Origin: an uncultured Carboxylicivirga sp.
GTDB lineage: Bacteria; Bacteroidota; Bacteroidia; Bacteroidales; Marinilabiliaceae
Length of the DNA stretch: 64,000 nt
Direction: 5' to 3'
NCBI RefSeq assembly: GCF_963668385.1
Contig: NZ_OY764327.1
Location: 3,072,501-3,136,500, forward strand
Part shown: positions 34,459 to 45,600 of the stretch, in pieces
How positions within the stretch are numbered: the first letter of the stretch is position 1
Layout: the number at the start of each line of letters is the position of its first letter
Program-made: the position numbers and the translations under genes
The notes under the pieces: model-generated
What the model was told of the DNA's origin: nothing
What the model saw: the letters and a program-made list of their open reading frames with translations, nothing else
Databases searched by the model: none

Positions 34459-35643
34459 ATGAATAAAGCAATATGTTGGAAAGGGATTTTTCTTGGATTG
34501 GCTTGCATTTTTTCTATTTCAGTGATGCAAGCCCAATCTAAGGGAGATGAAAAATCCATTTGGCTAAAGCCGGATATGGATAAGGCTTTTAAGCCTATTG
34601 TTTGGATTGAAACATGGGCAACTTACAGCTCTCAAGAAAAAGATGATGATCACGATTACGTTAATCGGAATGATACACAAATTCGTAGGTTTCGTGCCGG
34701 AGCTCAGGGTAAGCCCTATTGGTTTTTGTCTTATAGTTTTCAGCTTCAGCTCGATCGTTTAGGGCAGGATGGGTACTCATCAACCAAAGGAGCCTATGGT
34801 GGTATTGATATTTGGAATGCTTTTATAACGGCAAAGGTGTTACGTAAAAGTGATTTGCTGAATATTCATGCAGGATACTTTTGGGCTGCTACCAGTCGGC
34901 AGTTTAATACATCGCCATGGGCTGTGAGTGGTTTTGATAAAACACGAGCCTGTTGGTACATGCGTTCGTTTACAACTGGTAAAGGAAATGGTATTGAGAG
35001 TGGGATTGGTTTAGGAGGGTTTAAAAACTTTGATGGTTTTGGTATTAACTATCGTGTTGGAGTCTACGAACCTGAAGCATTTGAATGTCCTGAGAACTCA
35101 AGCCGATTGTTTACCGGGCGATTAATGTTTACGATAGGAGATCCGGAACAGACTAAATACAATTACATGCTTCCTGGTAATCAATGGCGAAAGCGAAAAG
35201 GTATAACATTAGCAGCTGGAGGATCCCATCAAAATGAAGGTTGTTTAAATCAGTCGCTTTATTTCGAAAAAACTCAATCGTACGGTGGAGATGTATGTAT
35301 AGATTATATAGGTTTTCATCTTGATGGAGAGTATTATAAAATGCGCAGAACGGCCGAAGGATATGAAAGCTTTACCGGAACTGAAGCACATATGTGTGTA
35401 TCGTACAATGTGATTATTGCCAATAAATATTTCGAGCCAAGTGTTACTTACGATTATTATGAGGGAAAAGGACCAAAGGATTTGTTTAAGCATATTGGTG
35501 AGGATGCAACGTGGGATGCCGGTATTAATTGGTATTTGAATAAAGATAGATTGAAAGTGTCGGCTCATTATATTATACAGAGTGGATCAGTTGCCAGTCG
35601 TGTGGGGAATTATGCCGGGTTAGCTCTTCAATTTAGACTCTAA
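34459..35643 (+). CDS. OprP/OprO-like outer-membrane porin
   Basis: 394 residues, signal peptide ending VMQAQ. The mature protein is beta-rich, with repeated aromatic-ended strands and a final L-Q-F-R-L strand ending in Phe-x-Leu, as in outer-membrane porins. The spacing WIETWATYS...RFRAGAQGKPYWFLSYSFQLQLDR resembles phosphate-selective porins of the OprP/OprO family. It lies directly after three ModE-type dyads and upstream of modA, so the substrate is likely an oxyanion such as molybdate or tungstate (inference from context). Confidence 0.7.
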   Translation: MNKAICWKGIFLGLACIFSISVMQAQSKGDEKSIWLKPDMDKAFKPIVWIETWATYSSQEKDDDHDYVNRNDTQIRRFRAGAQGKPYWFLSYSFQLQLDRLGQDGYSSTKGAYGGIDIWNAFITAKVLRKSDLLNIHAGYFWAATSRQFNTSPWAVSGFDKTRACWYMRSFTTGKGNGIESGIGLGGFKNFDGFGINYRVGVYEPEAFECPENSSRLFTGRLMFTIGDPEQTKYNYMLPGNQWRKRKGITLAAGGSHQNEGCLNQSLYFEKTQSYGGDVCIDYIGFHLDGEYYKMRRTAEGYESFTGTEAHMCVSYNVIIANKYFEPSVTYDYYEGKGPKDLFKHIGEDATWDAGINWYLNKDRLKVSAHYIIQSGSVASRVGNYAGLALQFRL

Positions 35644-35933
35644 GTAGTAGTTAGAAATAATAAAATCATTATTGTCTGGTTAATTATGAAATTTTAAAAG
35701 GAGTAATGGGTTGTATATTATTTGTTTGTGACTTAGAAGTTAATTTTTAAGTGTCTATCTCACTCGGGAGGTATGGCATCAACGTCAGAGAAGTTGAATA
35801 TCTGTAGAATGTAAAAATATGTCCATTAAGCACAACTCCAGAGGAGTTGCATATAAACAAAGATACTCATTGCAAAATAAATTATTAACCGGACATCAAC
35901 GATTAAAAGAAATTAGAAAATAAGAGAGAAAAT
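35644..35933. other. Gap between porin and modA, with one short palindrome
   Basis: 290 bp without a gene. CAACTCC-AGA-GGAGTTG (35833-35849) is a perfect 7-bp hairpin, about 85 bp before modA. No CGTTAT dyad like those upstream of the porin is present. It could be a mRNA hairpin or a short dispersed palindrome like those in the 57-61 kb island. Confidence 0.45.
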
Positions 35934-36713
35934 ATGAAAAAGAATATTATTTCACGAATAGCGCCGATTCTGATATTATTACTGTTTATTTCTGGCTGTA
36001 GCGGAAGTAAATCAAAAGAAAAAAAAGATGAAGTGATGGTGTTTGCCGCAGCCAGTTTAACTGATGTTTTAGCTGAAGTGGTTGAATTGTATCAGGTAGA
36101 ACATCAAACAAAAATAAAGTTAAACCTTGCTTCCAGTGGCTTATTGGCGCGTCAGATTAATCAAGGAGGGCAGGCAGATATTTTCCTGTCGGCCAGTAAA
36201 ACATGGGCCGATTATGTTGACAGTCTTGGTGTTGTTAAAGACGGAAAAAGAGCGAATATTGCCCAAAATGAGTTGGTTTTAATTACTCCTATAGCTTCAG
36301 CGTTTGATAATATATCAATTAATGATTCAACTGATTTTATTGCAATGCTAGGTAAAAGTCGATTATCCATTGGTGACCCTTCGCATGTTCCAGCAGGCCG
36401 ATATGCCAAACAGTCTCTTGATTATTTTAATGTTTATGATGGTCTGAAGGATCATTTGCTTCCTTCAAAAGATGTACGATCTGCTCTGATGATGGTGGAA
36501 CTGGGCGAGGCACCTTTGGGTATTGTGTATCGAACTGATGCAATGAAATCGGGGAGAGTAAAAATTATTGGTACTTTCCCGAATGAATCACATAAGCCGA
36601 TAGTTTACGTTGCTGAAGTTTGCAATTCAACCAGGAATGCAACGGAGTTTTTCAACTTCTTGCATTCGGATGAATTGCAGCCTGTATGGCAAAAATATGG
36701 GTTTAAAAAGTAG
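35934..36713 (+). CDS. modA: Molybdate ABC transporter substrate-binding lipoprotein ModA
   Basis: 259 residues, lipobox ISGC with Cys22. The ModA motifs are plain: VFAAASLTDVL, NLASSGLLARQI, GGQADIFLSAS, LSIGDPSHVPAGRYAKQ and LGIVYRTDA. ModA binds molybdate or tungstate and delivers it to ModB/ModC. Neither modB nor modC follows: the stop at 36711-36713 is directly adjacent to the stop of the converging hybrid regulator (36714). The permease must be elsewhere, or the locus was interrupted. Confidence 0.93.
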   Translation: MKKNIISRIAPILILLLFISGCSGSKSKEKKDEVMVFAAASLTDVLAEVVELYQVEHQTKIKLNLASSGLLARQINQGGQADIFLSASKTWADYVDSLGVVKDGKRANIAQNELVLITPIASAFDNISINDSTDFIAMLGKSRLSIGDPSHVPAGRYAKQSLDYFNVYDGLKDHLLPSKDVRSALMMVELGEAPLGIVYRTDAMKSGRVKIIGTFPNESHKPIVYVAEVCNSTRNATEFFNFLHSDELQPVWQKYGFKK

Positions 36714-39700
36714 TTATTTGTTAATGCTTCGTCGGTAAGCTGTTGGCGAAATGCCGTATTGTTGTTTGAAACTATAGCTGAAATAACTAATGTCGGTAAA
36801 ACCGCATTTATAGCCAATTTCAGATACCGCGTAATCCGACTCTTCTAAAAGTTTTGTTGCATTTAATAGTCGCATCTTTTTAATAAAAGCATTGGGATTA
36901 AGCTCTACAGCTTTCATTAGTTTACGATATAGCATAGAGTTGCTAACACTCAGTTCTTCGGCCAGCTGTTTTACTGTAAAATTAGGATCGGATAAGTGTT
37001 TGTTAACAACTTTGTTTACTTCGTTTAAGAATTTATTATGGACTTGATTTTTTGAAGTCGTACTTTTAATAATTGGATTTGATTCGGAACTTGTTTGATT
37101 TTTTTGTTCCATCAAATTCTGTACTCTTAATAATAATGTGTTAATGTCAATTGGAATAGGAAGGTAGCTATCAGCTCCAGCTTTGTAGCTTAAAGCTCTT
37201 TCTTCTTCCGATGGACGACCCGATAATAAGATAAAAGGTAGATATTCACCTTGCTTCTTTTTCTTAATCTCTTTACAAATATCAATACCTGATATATTTG
37301 AAGTTGCATTGTTGGAAATAACCAGATCAACTGAGTGTTCGGTAATGTATTTCAATCCACTTTGTCCATTACCGGCTTCCTTCATATTAAAGTATGGATT
37401 TAGCTGATTTACTAACACTCCTCTCAAATCAGCATCGGGCTCAATAATCATGATGGTTGATCGCTCGTCTTTGTTCTGATTCAGATTTCGTAAACTGGTT
37501 ATAATTTCTTCTTCAATAGTTAAAGTGTTTTTCAGAAAATCCATTTTTGCAGTTGAAGAAGGTTGATCGGGTATATCATACGATTCCTTTGAAATAGGAA
37601 TGCGGAATAAGGTTTGTATTTTATTTTCGCTATGTTCTTCGGGCCATAAATTACCTTTATGTAGTTCAATCATTTGTTTGGTAATAGCCATCCCAATTCC
37701 AAAATCCTCCGATAGTTCATATTCTTCATTATTGATGTTTAAATCTTTTTCAACAATTTTATGAGCATTGTTCGAAGTTGTATAGGTTAGCGAGAAGGTT
37801 GCGTAGTTAATATTGTTTTCATTCTCGGTTGATACAAGTAACGTGATTGTTCCTTTGTAGGATGAATGTTGTATTGCAAAGGCAATTAAATTATAGAGTA
37901 CAATATCTATTTTTTCGTAATCGAAATATGCTGTAGGATTATTTATTTGAAAATCATAGCTCAGTAGAATATCTTTCTTAATTAATAGCATCTTAAAGTT
38001 GTTGGCTATATTTTCAACCAAATCCTTTAAATCATATTTGTCAATAGATAGAGAAATTGTATTTGTTTCGGCAGAGCTGTAATATAACAGTTGTTTGGTG
38101 TATCTGATTAGACGGTTTATATTTCGTTGTGCTAGATTTAAATCATTAGGATCCGGAATCTGTTTTTTATGCTTCCAGTTTTGAATAAATACATGTAAAA
38201 TATTTAATGGAGTTGTTAGTTCGTTTGAAATGTTAGCAAATAACTGCTTTTTAAATGTTAATAGTTTTTCTGATTTCTCATGTTCGATGTATTGAATTTC
38301 TAGAGCCTGTTTAAGCTTTTGATTATGCCGTTCTTTACGTATATAATAAACTACTCCGGTTATTAATGTAATAAAATAAAAAGCAATGGCATACCATGTT
38401 TCGTATAGGGCTGGAACAACCTTAATTGTAAATGTTTGAGGAGTCGAATTCCAAACGCCATTATTGTTCGATGCGTTGTACGATAGAGTGTATGTTCCGG
38501 GTTTTAAGTTTGCATACGTTACAGTTCTAGACTTTGCATCGGTATTTCTTTGTTCATTATCTACTCCGATTAACTGCGTTGAATAGTGGTTGTTTTGAGA
38601 ATCGGAATATGAAAGAGCACTTAAAGTGATGGAGATACTGTTTTCGTGATGAGAAAGTGTAATGTTAGAGTTGAGAAAATCAACCGGGTATGATTTATTT
38701 CCAACCTGAATTTTTGTAATAACGGGTTTAGGAACATATGGATTGCTTCTTACTTCTGATGGATCGAAATAATTAAAACCTTTGTTTCCTCCAAAGAATA
38801 GTTTGCCATCATTTGTTGTCAAAGCGGCATGTCTGATAAACTGATTGCTTTGAAGTCCATTAGCTTGAGCGAAGGTGATGCTTTTGGGGTGTGGTAATGA
38901 TTTCATATATTTAATTAACCCATGGTTGGTTGATATCCATAAATTCTGATTAGCATCTTCGCAAATACTGTTGATAACAGAACTGGATAAATCAATACCT
39001 TCATTAATCGTATGAAAATGGTCTTGATCACTTGTTTTTTTGAGTAGGTCACCACTTGCTGTTCCTGCCCAAACAGTTTTATTTGCATCTTCAAACAATG
39101 TCATTATCTGGTTCGAGGGTAAGTAATCATTGCCTTTTTGGTGGTACCCATAATGCTTAAAAATAGCGGGGTAATGTGTGTCAATACTTGATGTTAATAA
39201 ATTAATTCCCTGATCAAGTGTTGCAATCCATATCTGATTATGAGAGTCAAGAATTATACTACTTACCTGATCGCTGCTAATACTGTTATTATCATTTTGA
39301 TATCGATAATTAACCAAACTGAAATTCTTTAGATCAATGGGTTGATGAGGTATGATTTTGTAGACACCTTTTTCTGTTCCCACCCAAATATGATTCGAAT
39401 GGTCTTCAATAATACTAGCTACCTGTTCGGCTTCAAAATCGTAATTATTCTGATTAAGTATTATGTATTCCTTTTTATCAACATCTGTTTTTATAAGCCC
39501 ATGATATCGGGTTCCTAACCATAAATAGCCCTTTGAATCCCAGAAAAAACAGTTAATAGCATTTAGGTTCGTAGGTAAAAAGTTGTAGGTTGATGATTCG
39601 GTATATGGTGTAAAAAGGTGATTTTTTAGGTCGTAAATTCCAAAACCTACACCTCTGGCACTAATTAATAACTGCCCATCTTTATCAAACGAAAATGCAG

Positions 39701-40901
39701 TAACGGTTTGAGTATATAAGTTTGTGTTTTCAATGGGTAAGGTATATGGGGTGAATAATTTTGTAATTGGATCCCAAATGCTAATTCCAGTAATTGTGCC
39801 ACACCATATAAGTCCGGTTTGATCGCAATAGATCGAATAAACTTCATATTCAGGAATCTCTTTTATATCTCCTTTTATTGCTTTAACACTCTTAAATTGA
39901 GGGTTGTCAGAATAAGGTTTGTCTAGTAATACTATACCATTGGGCGTGCCTAACCATATGTTTTTATTTTGGTCTAACTCAATGTCGTATACAATAGTGT
40001 TGTTTGGATTTTTATTGATTAATTTAGTTTTGGTAATTTCTTTTTTATCGGCTAATTCAAATCGTAAAACACCTTTGCCCCATAAACCAAGCCAATAAGT
40101 ATTGTCTTTGCCTTCGGTAATGCAGAATGGTGATGTTTTGGTGAAATCAATGTCTCCATTTAAGTTCGACCAGGCCTTATAGATTTCATCCTTTTCGTTG
40201 ATAAGTATTAAGTTTCCTTCCCAGGAGCAACACCATATATTATCTTTCGAATCACAATAAACAGAAGTGATCCACTCCGAATTCATTTCAATGTGTGAGC
40301 TGTTTCTAGAATATTGAACCAACGAATCTTGCGACTGTAAGTATTTGTATACTCCACTTCCTGCTGTTCCAATCCATAAATTGTGTTGATTATCGAATGT
40401 AATTGAGTTAATCAAGTTATAAGTATTCTCACCCCAAGTCTTGTTAATTGGATTAAAGAAAGAAAATTCTTCAGTGATTAAATCTAATTTGGCAAGGCCA
40501 TGATCTGTAGCACACCATAAGTATTGACTATCATCCTGAGTTATGTCTAAAAAGTTATTGGTTATTAATCCTTTGTTTAAAGAGTTTGAGGTGGTAAAAG
40601 TTTTAAACTCATAACCATCGTACCTTATTAATCCTTCGGCAGTGGCAAACCACATAAATCCTTGTTGATCCTGGTAAACTCGTTTAATCTCTTCCGATGA
40701 TAATCCATCTCTGCTTGTTAGTATATAAGATAGAGTTGTTCCTTCTTCTTGAGCTCTTAATGATATGAATGAAAAAAAGCCTGAAAGTACTATACTGTAT
40801 AGTAGGAATAGTCTTAGGTAGAGCGATGCTGTTCTAATATTATGGAATGTTTTTTTAACAGAAGTTGATTTTTCCATAAAGATTCGATGATATTTTTTCA
40901 T
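36714..40901 (-). CDS. Hybrid two-component regulator (HTCS) with degenerate phosphorelay
   Basis: 1395 residues (a Met 8 codons in is possible). Signal/anchor helix (about 27-47), two seven-bladed Reg_prop propellers (about 60-730), a Y_Y_Y domain (about 745-830), a membrane helix (about 835-855), a kinase-like region, a receiver (about 1145-1260) and an AraC domain (about 1295-1395). The H-box reads FANISNELTTPL: His is Asn893 (codon at 38223-38225). The receiver reads DLVISNNATSN: the acceptor Asp is Asn1197 (37311-37313), and the K-P loop is P-I-P. The G1 box is also degenerate; the G2 box GIGMAI remains partly. Likely controls the adjacent polysaccharide locus by a route other than phosphate transfer. 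Confidence 0.9.
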   Translation of the reverse strand: MKKYHRIFMEKSTSVKKTFHNIRTASLYLRLFLLYSIVLSGFFSFISLRAQEEGTTLSYILTSRDGLSSEEIKRVYQDQQGFMWFATAEGLIRYDGYEFKTFTTSNSLNKGLITNNFLDITQDDSQYLWCATDHGLAKLDLITEEFSFFNPINKTWGENTYNLINSITFDNQHNLWIGTAGSGVYKYLQSQDSLVQYSRNSSHIEMNSEWITSVYCDSKDNIWCCSWEGNLILINEKDEIYKAWSNLNGDIDFTKTSPFCITEGKDNTYWLGLWGKGVLRFELADKKEITKTKLINKNPNNTIVYDIELDQNKNIWLGTPNGIVLLDKPYSDNPQFKSVKAIKGDIKEIPEYEVYSIYCDQTGLIWCGTITGISIWDPITKLFTPYTLPIENTNLYTQTVTAFSFDKDGQLLISARGVGFGIYDLKNHLFTPYTESSTYNFLPTNLNAINCFFWDSKGYLWLGTRYHGLIKTDVDKKEYIILNQNNYDFEAEQVASIIEDHSNHIWVGTEKGVYKIIPHQPIDLKNFSLVNYRYQNDNNSISSDQVSSIILDSHNQIWIATLDQGINLLTSSIDTHYPAIFKHYGYHQKGNDYLPSNQIMTLFEDANKTVWAGTASGDLLKKTSDQDHFHTINEGIDLSSSVINSICEDANQNLWISTNHGLIKYMKSLPHPKSITFAQANGLQSNQFIRHAALTTNDGKLFFGGNKGFNYFDPSEVRSNPYVPKPVITKIQVGNKSYPVDFLNSNITLSHHENSISITLSALSYSDSQNNHYSTQLIGVDNEQRNTDAKSRTVTYANLKPGTYTLSYNASNNNGVWNSTPQTFTIKVVPALYETWYAIAFYFITLITGVVYYIRKERHNQKLKQALEIQYIEHEKSEKLLTFKKQLFANISNELTTPLNILHVFIQNWKHKKQIPDPNDLNLAQRNINRLIRYTKQLLYYSSAETNTISLSIDKYDLKDLVENIANNFKMLLIKKDILLSYDFQINNPTAYFDYEKIDIVLYNLIAFAIQHSSYKGTITLLVSTENENNINYATFSLTYTTSNNAHKIVEKDLNINNEEYELSEDFGIGMAITKQMIELHKGNLWPEEHSENKIQTLFRIPISKESYDIPDQPSSTAKMDFLKNTLTIEEEIITSLRNLNQNKDERSTIMIIEPDADLRGVLVNQLNPYFNMKEAGNGQSGLKYITEHSVDLVISNNATSNISGIDICKEIKKKKQGEYLPFILLSGRPSEEERALSYKAGADSYLPIPIDINTLLLRVQNLMEQKNQTSSESNPIIKSTTSKNQVHNKFLNEVNKVVNKHLSDPNFTVKQLAEELSVSNSMLYRKLMKAVELNPNAFIKKMRLLNATKLLEESDYAVSEIGYKCGFTDISYFSYSFKQQYGISPTAYRRSINK

Positions 40902-41031
40902 TTTTTAAGAATTCATCCTTTTTCGACTAGCAATATTTATGCATGCTAAAAAAAGAATGTGAATTATAATTTACAAATAATATATTAAAGAGGTGAAAAT
41001 CAAGCTTTAGAGGCTGTTTGTTTCTTGTTTG

Positions 41032-41059
41032 CAAAGATAATGAAATGATTTATAAACAA
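41032..41059 (-). promoter_or_regulatory. Candidate promoter of the hybrid regulator gene
   Basis: Minus-strand TTG (41057-41059) and TATCTTTG (41032-41039), 17 nt apart, match the phylum consensus. The leader would be about 125 nt. Confidence 0.45.
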
Positions 41060-41178
41060 TACTAAATGAATAAAAAACTACAATCATTCGTTCTGTTTCG
41101 CGTTTATTTGCACAGCTTTCATTTAGGGAAAGTAATATTCAATTGTTAAATATTATTTAAATTCAAAAATAAGTTGTT

Positions 41179-42603
41179 ATGAAAAAATGGTTTCTAACCG
41201 GGAAGCTACTAGCATGCATGTCGCTGTTGCTTTTAGCTTCTTGCGATGATGATGATAAGAGTTGGACAGCTACTTCTGATCCGGTTCTTGCATTCGCATC
41301 AGACAATATCCATAGTCAACCTGGCAGAACTCTTACTATTGGAGGTACTGTTACCGATGAAGTTGGTCTTAAGTCTATAGAAATTAATATAGATGAATGG
41401 TTTTTGGATAAAACTATTGAAGTATATAAAGGTGATGAAGTTAAGCAGAAATTTGACTTGAACTATAATTTTTTAGTTCCTGCAGATTCAGAAGACAAAG
41501 AGTTTATTATTAAGGTTACTGTTACAAATTTAGGAGGAAGAACTACAACTAAAGACTTAAGTGTTTTTATGGATGGTGATTTTGAAAATCCAACTTTAGA
41601 TGTAACTAGTCCGGCAGATGGTTTAACAGTTGAACCTTCTTCTGAACAAGAACTTACTCTTTCTGCTAAAATAGAGGATGCTCGTCAATTAGGTTATATA
41701 GTTGTTGAAGAACCAACTTTAGCATTTTATGATAGTATTTCTTTTATGGGCCAAGGTTTAACTAGTTACGAGTATGCTAGTACCGTTACATTGCCAGCCG
41801 AAGTTGCTGAATATAGTTTTAATTTTTCCGTTGCCGATAGTGCGGGTCTTGTAGTTAATGCAACCAGAGGGGTTTCTGCTTCATATGTATATGCTAAAAT
41901 GTATTTAGCTGACGTTGCAACAGATGCTGAATTAGTTTCTGATTTATTTGGTGTTCCTATGTTGATTAAAACAACTGGTACCAATGTTTTCCAAGCTGAA
42001 TATTATTCTGCAGTACCAAATACTGAAGTTAAATTTATTCCACAAACTTCTAGTTTTGCTCCTCACTGCTTTGGTATTGATCCAGCTAATTCAGAGAAGT
42101 TCATTGATTCACAAAATGCACTTCCAGTAGTACTTCCAGAAGTTGGTTACTACAGAATTAATTTTGACTTGAATGATTTATCTTATAGTGTTGAGAAATT
42201 CACTCCAGATTACTGGTATTACGAATCTCGTACAGAATCAACCGATGATGACTATATCAGTTCTACATGGATTGGTGAGTTAGGTATTGTTGGTAAAGGA
42301 TTTCCAGAGTACGATCAAAACTGGGGTACAGGTAACCCAATCACTTTTGACAGAGATCCTGATAATTTATATGTTTTTACTAAAACATTAGACTTATATG
42401 GTGATGTTGAAATGATCTTCTCTCCTCAGCACCCTTGGGGATGGTGGCCAGAGCCATTCTGGAGATTTGATAATGGTTCTAATCCAGAAACAACGAAGCT
42501 AAACGGTGGAAATAATATTTCTATGAATGTTCCAACCAGAACAAGATATACGATAACATTTGATAGTTACTTAAACAGAGTTAAAGCTGTTAAAGTTGAA
42601 TAA
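41179..42603 (+). CDS. SusE/SGBP-like surface glycan-binding lipoprotein
   Basis: 474 residues, lipobox LASC (Cys23) followed by D-D-D-D, an acidic signal often seen in surface-exposed lipoproteins of Bacteroidota. Two Ig-like/PKD-type repeats (about 35-125 and 133-230) precede a C-terminal beta-rich part (about 240-474) with many Trp and Tyr (DYWYYESR, HPWGWWPEPFW), suited to glycan binding. Placed before susC, unusual since such proteins normally follow susD. The ligand is not readable. A hairpin-like sequence at 42613-42637 lies between this gene and susC. Confidence 0.72.
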   Translation: MKKWFLTGKLLACMSLLLLASCDDDDKSWTATSDPVLAFASDNIHSQPGRTLTIGGTVTDEVGLKSIEINIDEWFLDKTIEVYKGDEVKQKFDLNYNFLVPADSEDKEFIIKVTVTNLGGRTTTKDLSVFMDGDFENPTLDVTSPADGLTVEPSSEQELTLSAKIEDARQLGYIVVEEPTLAFYDSISFMGQGLTSYEYASTVTLPAEVAEYSFNFSVADSAGLVVNATRGVSASYVYAKMYLADVATDAELVSDLFGVPMLIKTTGTNVFQAEYYSAVPNTEVKFIPQTSSFAPHCFGIDPANSEKFIDSQNALPVVLPEVGYYRINFDLNDLSYSVEKFTPDYWYYESRTESTDDDYISSTWIGELGIVGKGFPEYDQNWGTGNPITFDRDPDNLYVFTKTLDLYGDVEMIFSPQHPWGWWPEPFWRFDNGSNPETTKLNGGNNISMNVPTRTRYTITFDSYLNRVKAVKVE

Positions 42604-42676
42604 ATAATAATTCTCCCGATGCAGCAGTGTCGAGGGGTATTATTATGAACAAATAACACAAATCAAATTAACAAGA

Positions 42677-45600
42677 ATGAAAAAAATCATATATAATAAG
42701 TTGTGGCTAACAACTTTACTGCTATTGATTAATGTGTTGGCATTTGCCCAACAAAAAACCATTACTGGTACCATTACCGACCAGAGTGGACCTATCCCTG
42801 GTGTTTCTATCCTTATTAAAGGGACGACTTCGGGTACCATTACAAATATTGATGGACAATATATGCTAGATGCTGAAGTGGGTCAAACTTTAGTTATTAG
42901 TTTTATTGGATATCAAGAACAAGAAAAACAAATTACTGCAGCAGAATCTAAAATTGATTTTGTTTTGGTAGAAGATAATATTGCACTTAACGAAGTAGTG
43001 GCCATTGGTTATGGTAAAGCTCGGAAAAAAGACCTTACCAGTGCTATATCTTCAGTAAATGGAGATGAAGTTAAAACCATGAGTGTAAGTAATCCGGTAG
43101 AGGCGTTGCAAGGAAAAGCTCCTGGTATTCAGGTTACTTCAACAGGAGGCGCTCCGGGTAGTGCACCAAGGGTTTTAGTACGTGGATTTACCTCTGTGAG
43201 TTTAAGTACAAGCCCACTTTATGTTGTGGATGGTGTCCCTATGGGGGATAATCTCAACTTTTTAAATTCAAATGAAATTGATCATATTGATGTGTTGAAA
43301 GATGCTTCTGCATCGGCTATTTATGGTAGTCGAGCTTCTAATGGTGTGATTTTAATTACTACAAAACGAGGATCAGAAGGTAAAACAAACTTTTCGGCTG
43401 ATTTAAGCTATGGAGTTCAAAGGTTTAAAAAACCATTTGAAATGGCTGATGCAACTGAGTATGCTCAAATTATGAATCAGTCGCTTAATAATGCCGGATT
43501 AGCAAGTCGTTTCGATGATCCTGAATCTTTAGGAAAAGGAACTGATTGGTGGGATGCTGGTGTGAACGATTATTCGCCGCAAACAAACTTCTCATTTCAA
43601 GCTTCAGGAGGTTCTGAAAAATATAAGTATTCTGCCTCAATGAGTTATTTTAATCAACAGTCGTTTTATAACTCAGGTGAATGGGAAAGATTTACTGCTC
43701 GTGTTAACCTAGACTGGAAATTTAGTGACAAAGTGTCGGCGGGATTTATGGTAAACCCTCGTCGTGAAAGATGGGATAATACCCCTAGCTGGTATCAAGA
43801 TTACTTATTAATCGATCCTATTACGCCAATTTATCGTCCTGAATCTGAACAAGCAGGATTAAATGAATATAGTATTTTCCAACGTTCGTATTATACTTAT
43901 GTATGGAACCCAATTGCGCGTGATGCTCGTAGTTTTGGAACAGGTGGATATTATGCAGCAGCAACAAGTTTGTTTGTAGCTTATAAGCCAATTAAAGATT
44001 TGGAAATTAAATCACAAATAAGTGGTGATTACCGATATAATCATAAGGATGATTTTGCTCCTGATTTTGTGATTGATGGAGCTCATGAATGGAATGCTGT
44101 GAACAGTGTTTCTAGGGATTATCAATTTGATGATTATTATAACTGGACAAATACAGCTACCTATGATTTCAAACGAAACGACCATAGCTTAAATGTATTG
44201 GGGGGTGTTACTTTTGAAAGATGGAATTATCGTAATATAAAAGGTAGTAAAGAGAATATTCCAAATAATACTGAATTATTACGTGAATTGGATGCTGCTA
44301 CAACCAATGATAAAATCTATGGTAATACTTGGGGTAATACATTAGAATCTTTCTTAGGTCGTGTATCTTATAACTACCTAGGAAGGTATTATATTACCGG
44401 TACTTATCGTGTTGATGGAGCATCTAAATTTTATGGTGACAATGTTTGGGGTTCATTCCCTTCTGCATCTGTAGCATGGCGTATTTCTGATGAATCATTT
44501 ATGGAAAGTTTATCATTTATGGATGATATGAAAATACGTGTTGGCTGGGGACGATTAGGTAACCAAAATATAAATAATGGTTTGTTTAATACTTTATTAG
44601 CTAAGAATTACTATGTCTTAGGTAATGGAGGAAATGTAGTTAATACAACTGCAGTTGATCAGGTGGGTAATCAGGAATTAAAATGGGAAACTGTTGAAGA
44701 TGTTAATGTCGGTGTTGACTTTACTTTGTTTAACAGTAAAATTACCGGATCAGTTGAATATTATCAAAAGAAAACCATTGATATGCTATTCTCAAACGGT
44801 TATCCATATTACAGTGGATATCCAGGATATGCAAGTGTGATGACTAACATTGGCTCGATGAAATCAAATGGGATGGAATTTGCTGTAACCTATCGCGATC
44901 AAGTGGGAGACTTTAAATATGATGTTACATTAACAGCAATGACTGGTAGTGTTGAGATGACTGAATTGTCTGATTCTTCTCCTATAATTTATAGGAAAGA
45001 TGAGAGATCGAGAACTGAAGTTGGTAGTGAACCAGGTTATTTTTACGGATATAAAACAAATGGTTTATTTCAAAATCAATACGATGTCAATTCTCATACA
45101 AGTGATCAAGGAGATTTATTACAACCATTTGCTCAACCAGGAGATATCCGATTTGTAGATTTAAATGGCGACGGAGTATTAGATGGGGATGATAGAACAA
45201 AGCTTGGTAGTCCATGGCCTGATTTTACAACAGGTTTAAATATTAGTGTATCTTATAAAAACTTTGATTTCTTAGCAAACTTATACGCATCGATAGGTAA
45301 CGATGTTGTAAATGAAGTTAAAACCAGTTTATATAGTACAACGGCATCAGAGCACAATGTTATTTCAGGTTTGTTAAACGATGCTTGGCACGGAGAAGGA
45401 ACAAGTAATGATATTCCTCGTGTAAATCATATTGATAATAACCAGAATTACACTCGTTTTAGCGATTTCTTTGTGGAGGATGCATCATTCTTACGTTTGA
45501 AGAATATTCAGTTAGGTTATACTTTACCTGAAAATATTTCGGGTAAAGCTGGTTTAAGTCGTTGTAGAGTTTATGTATCGGGTCAAAATTTAATGACTAT

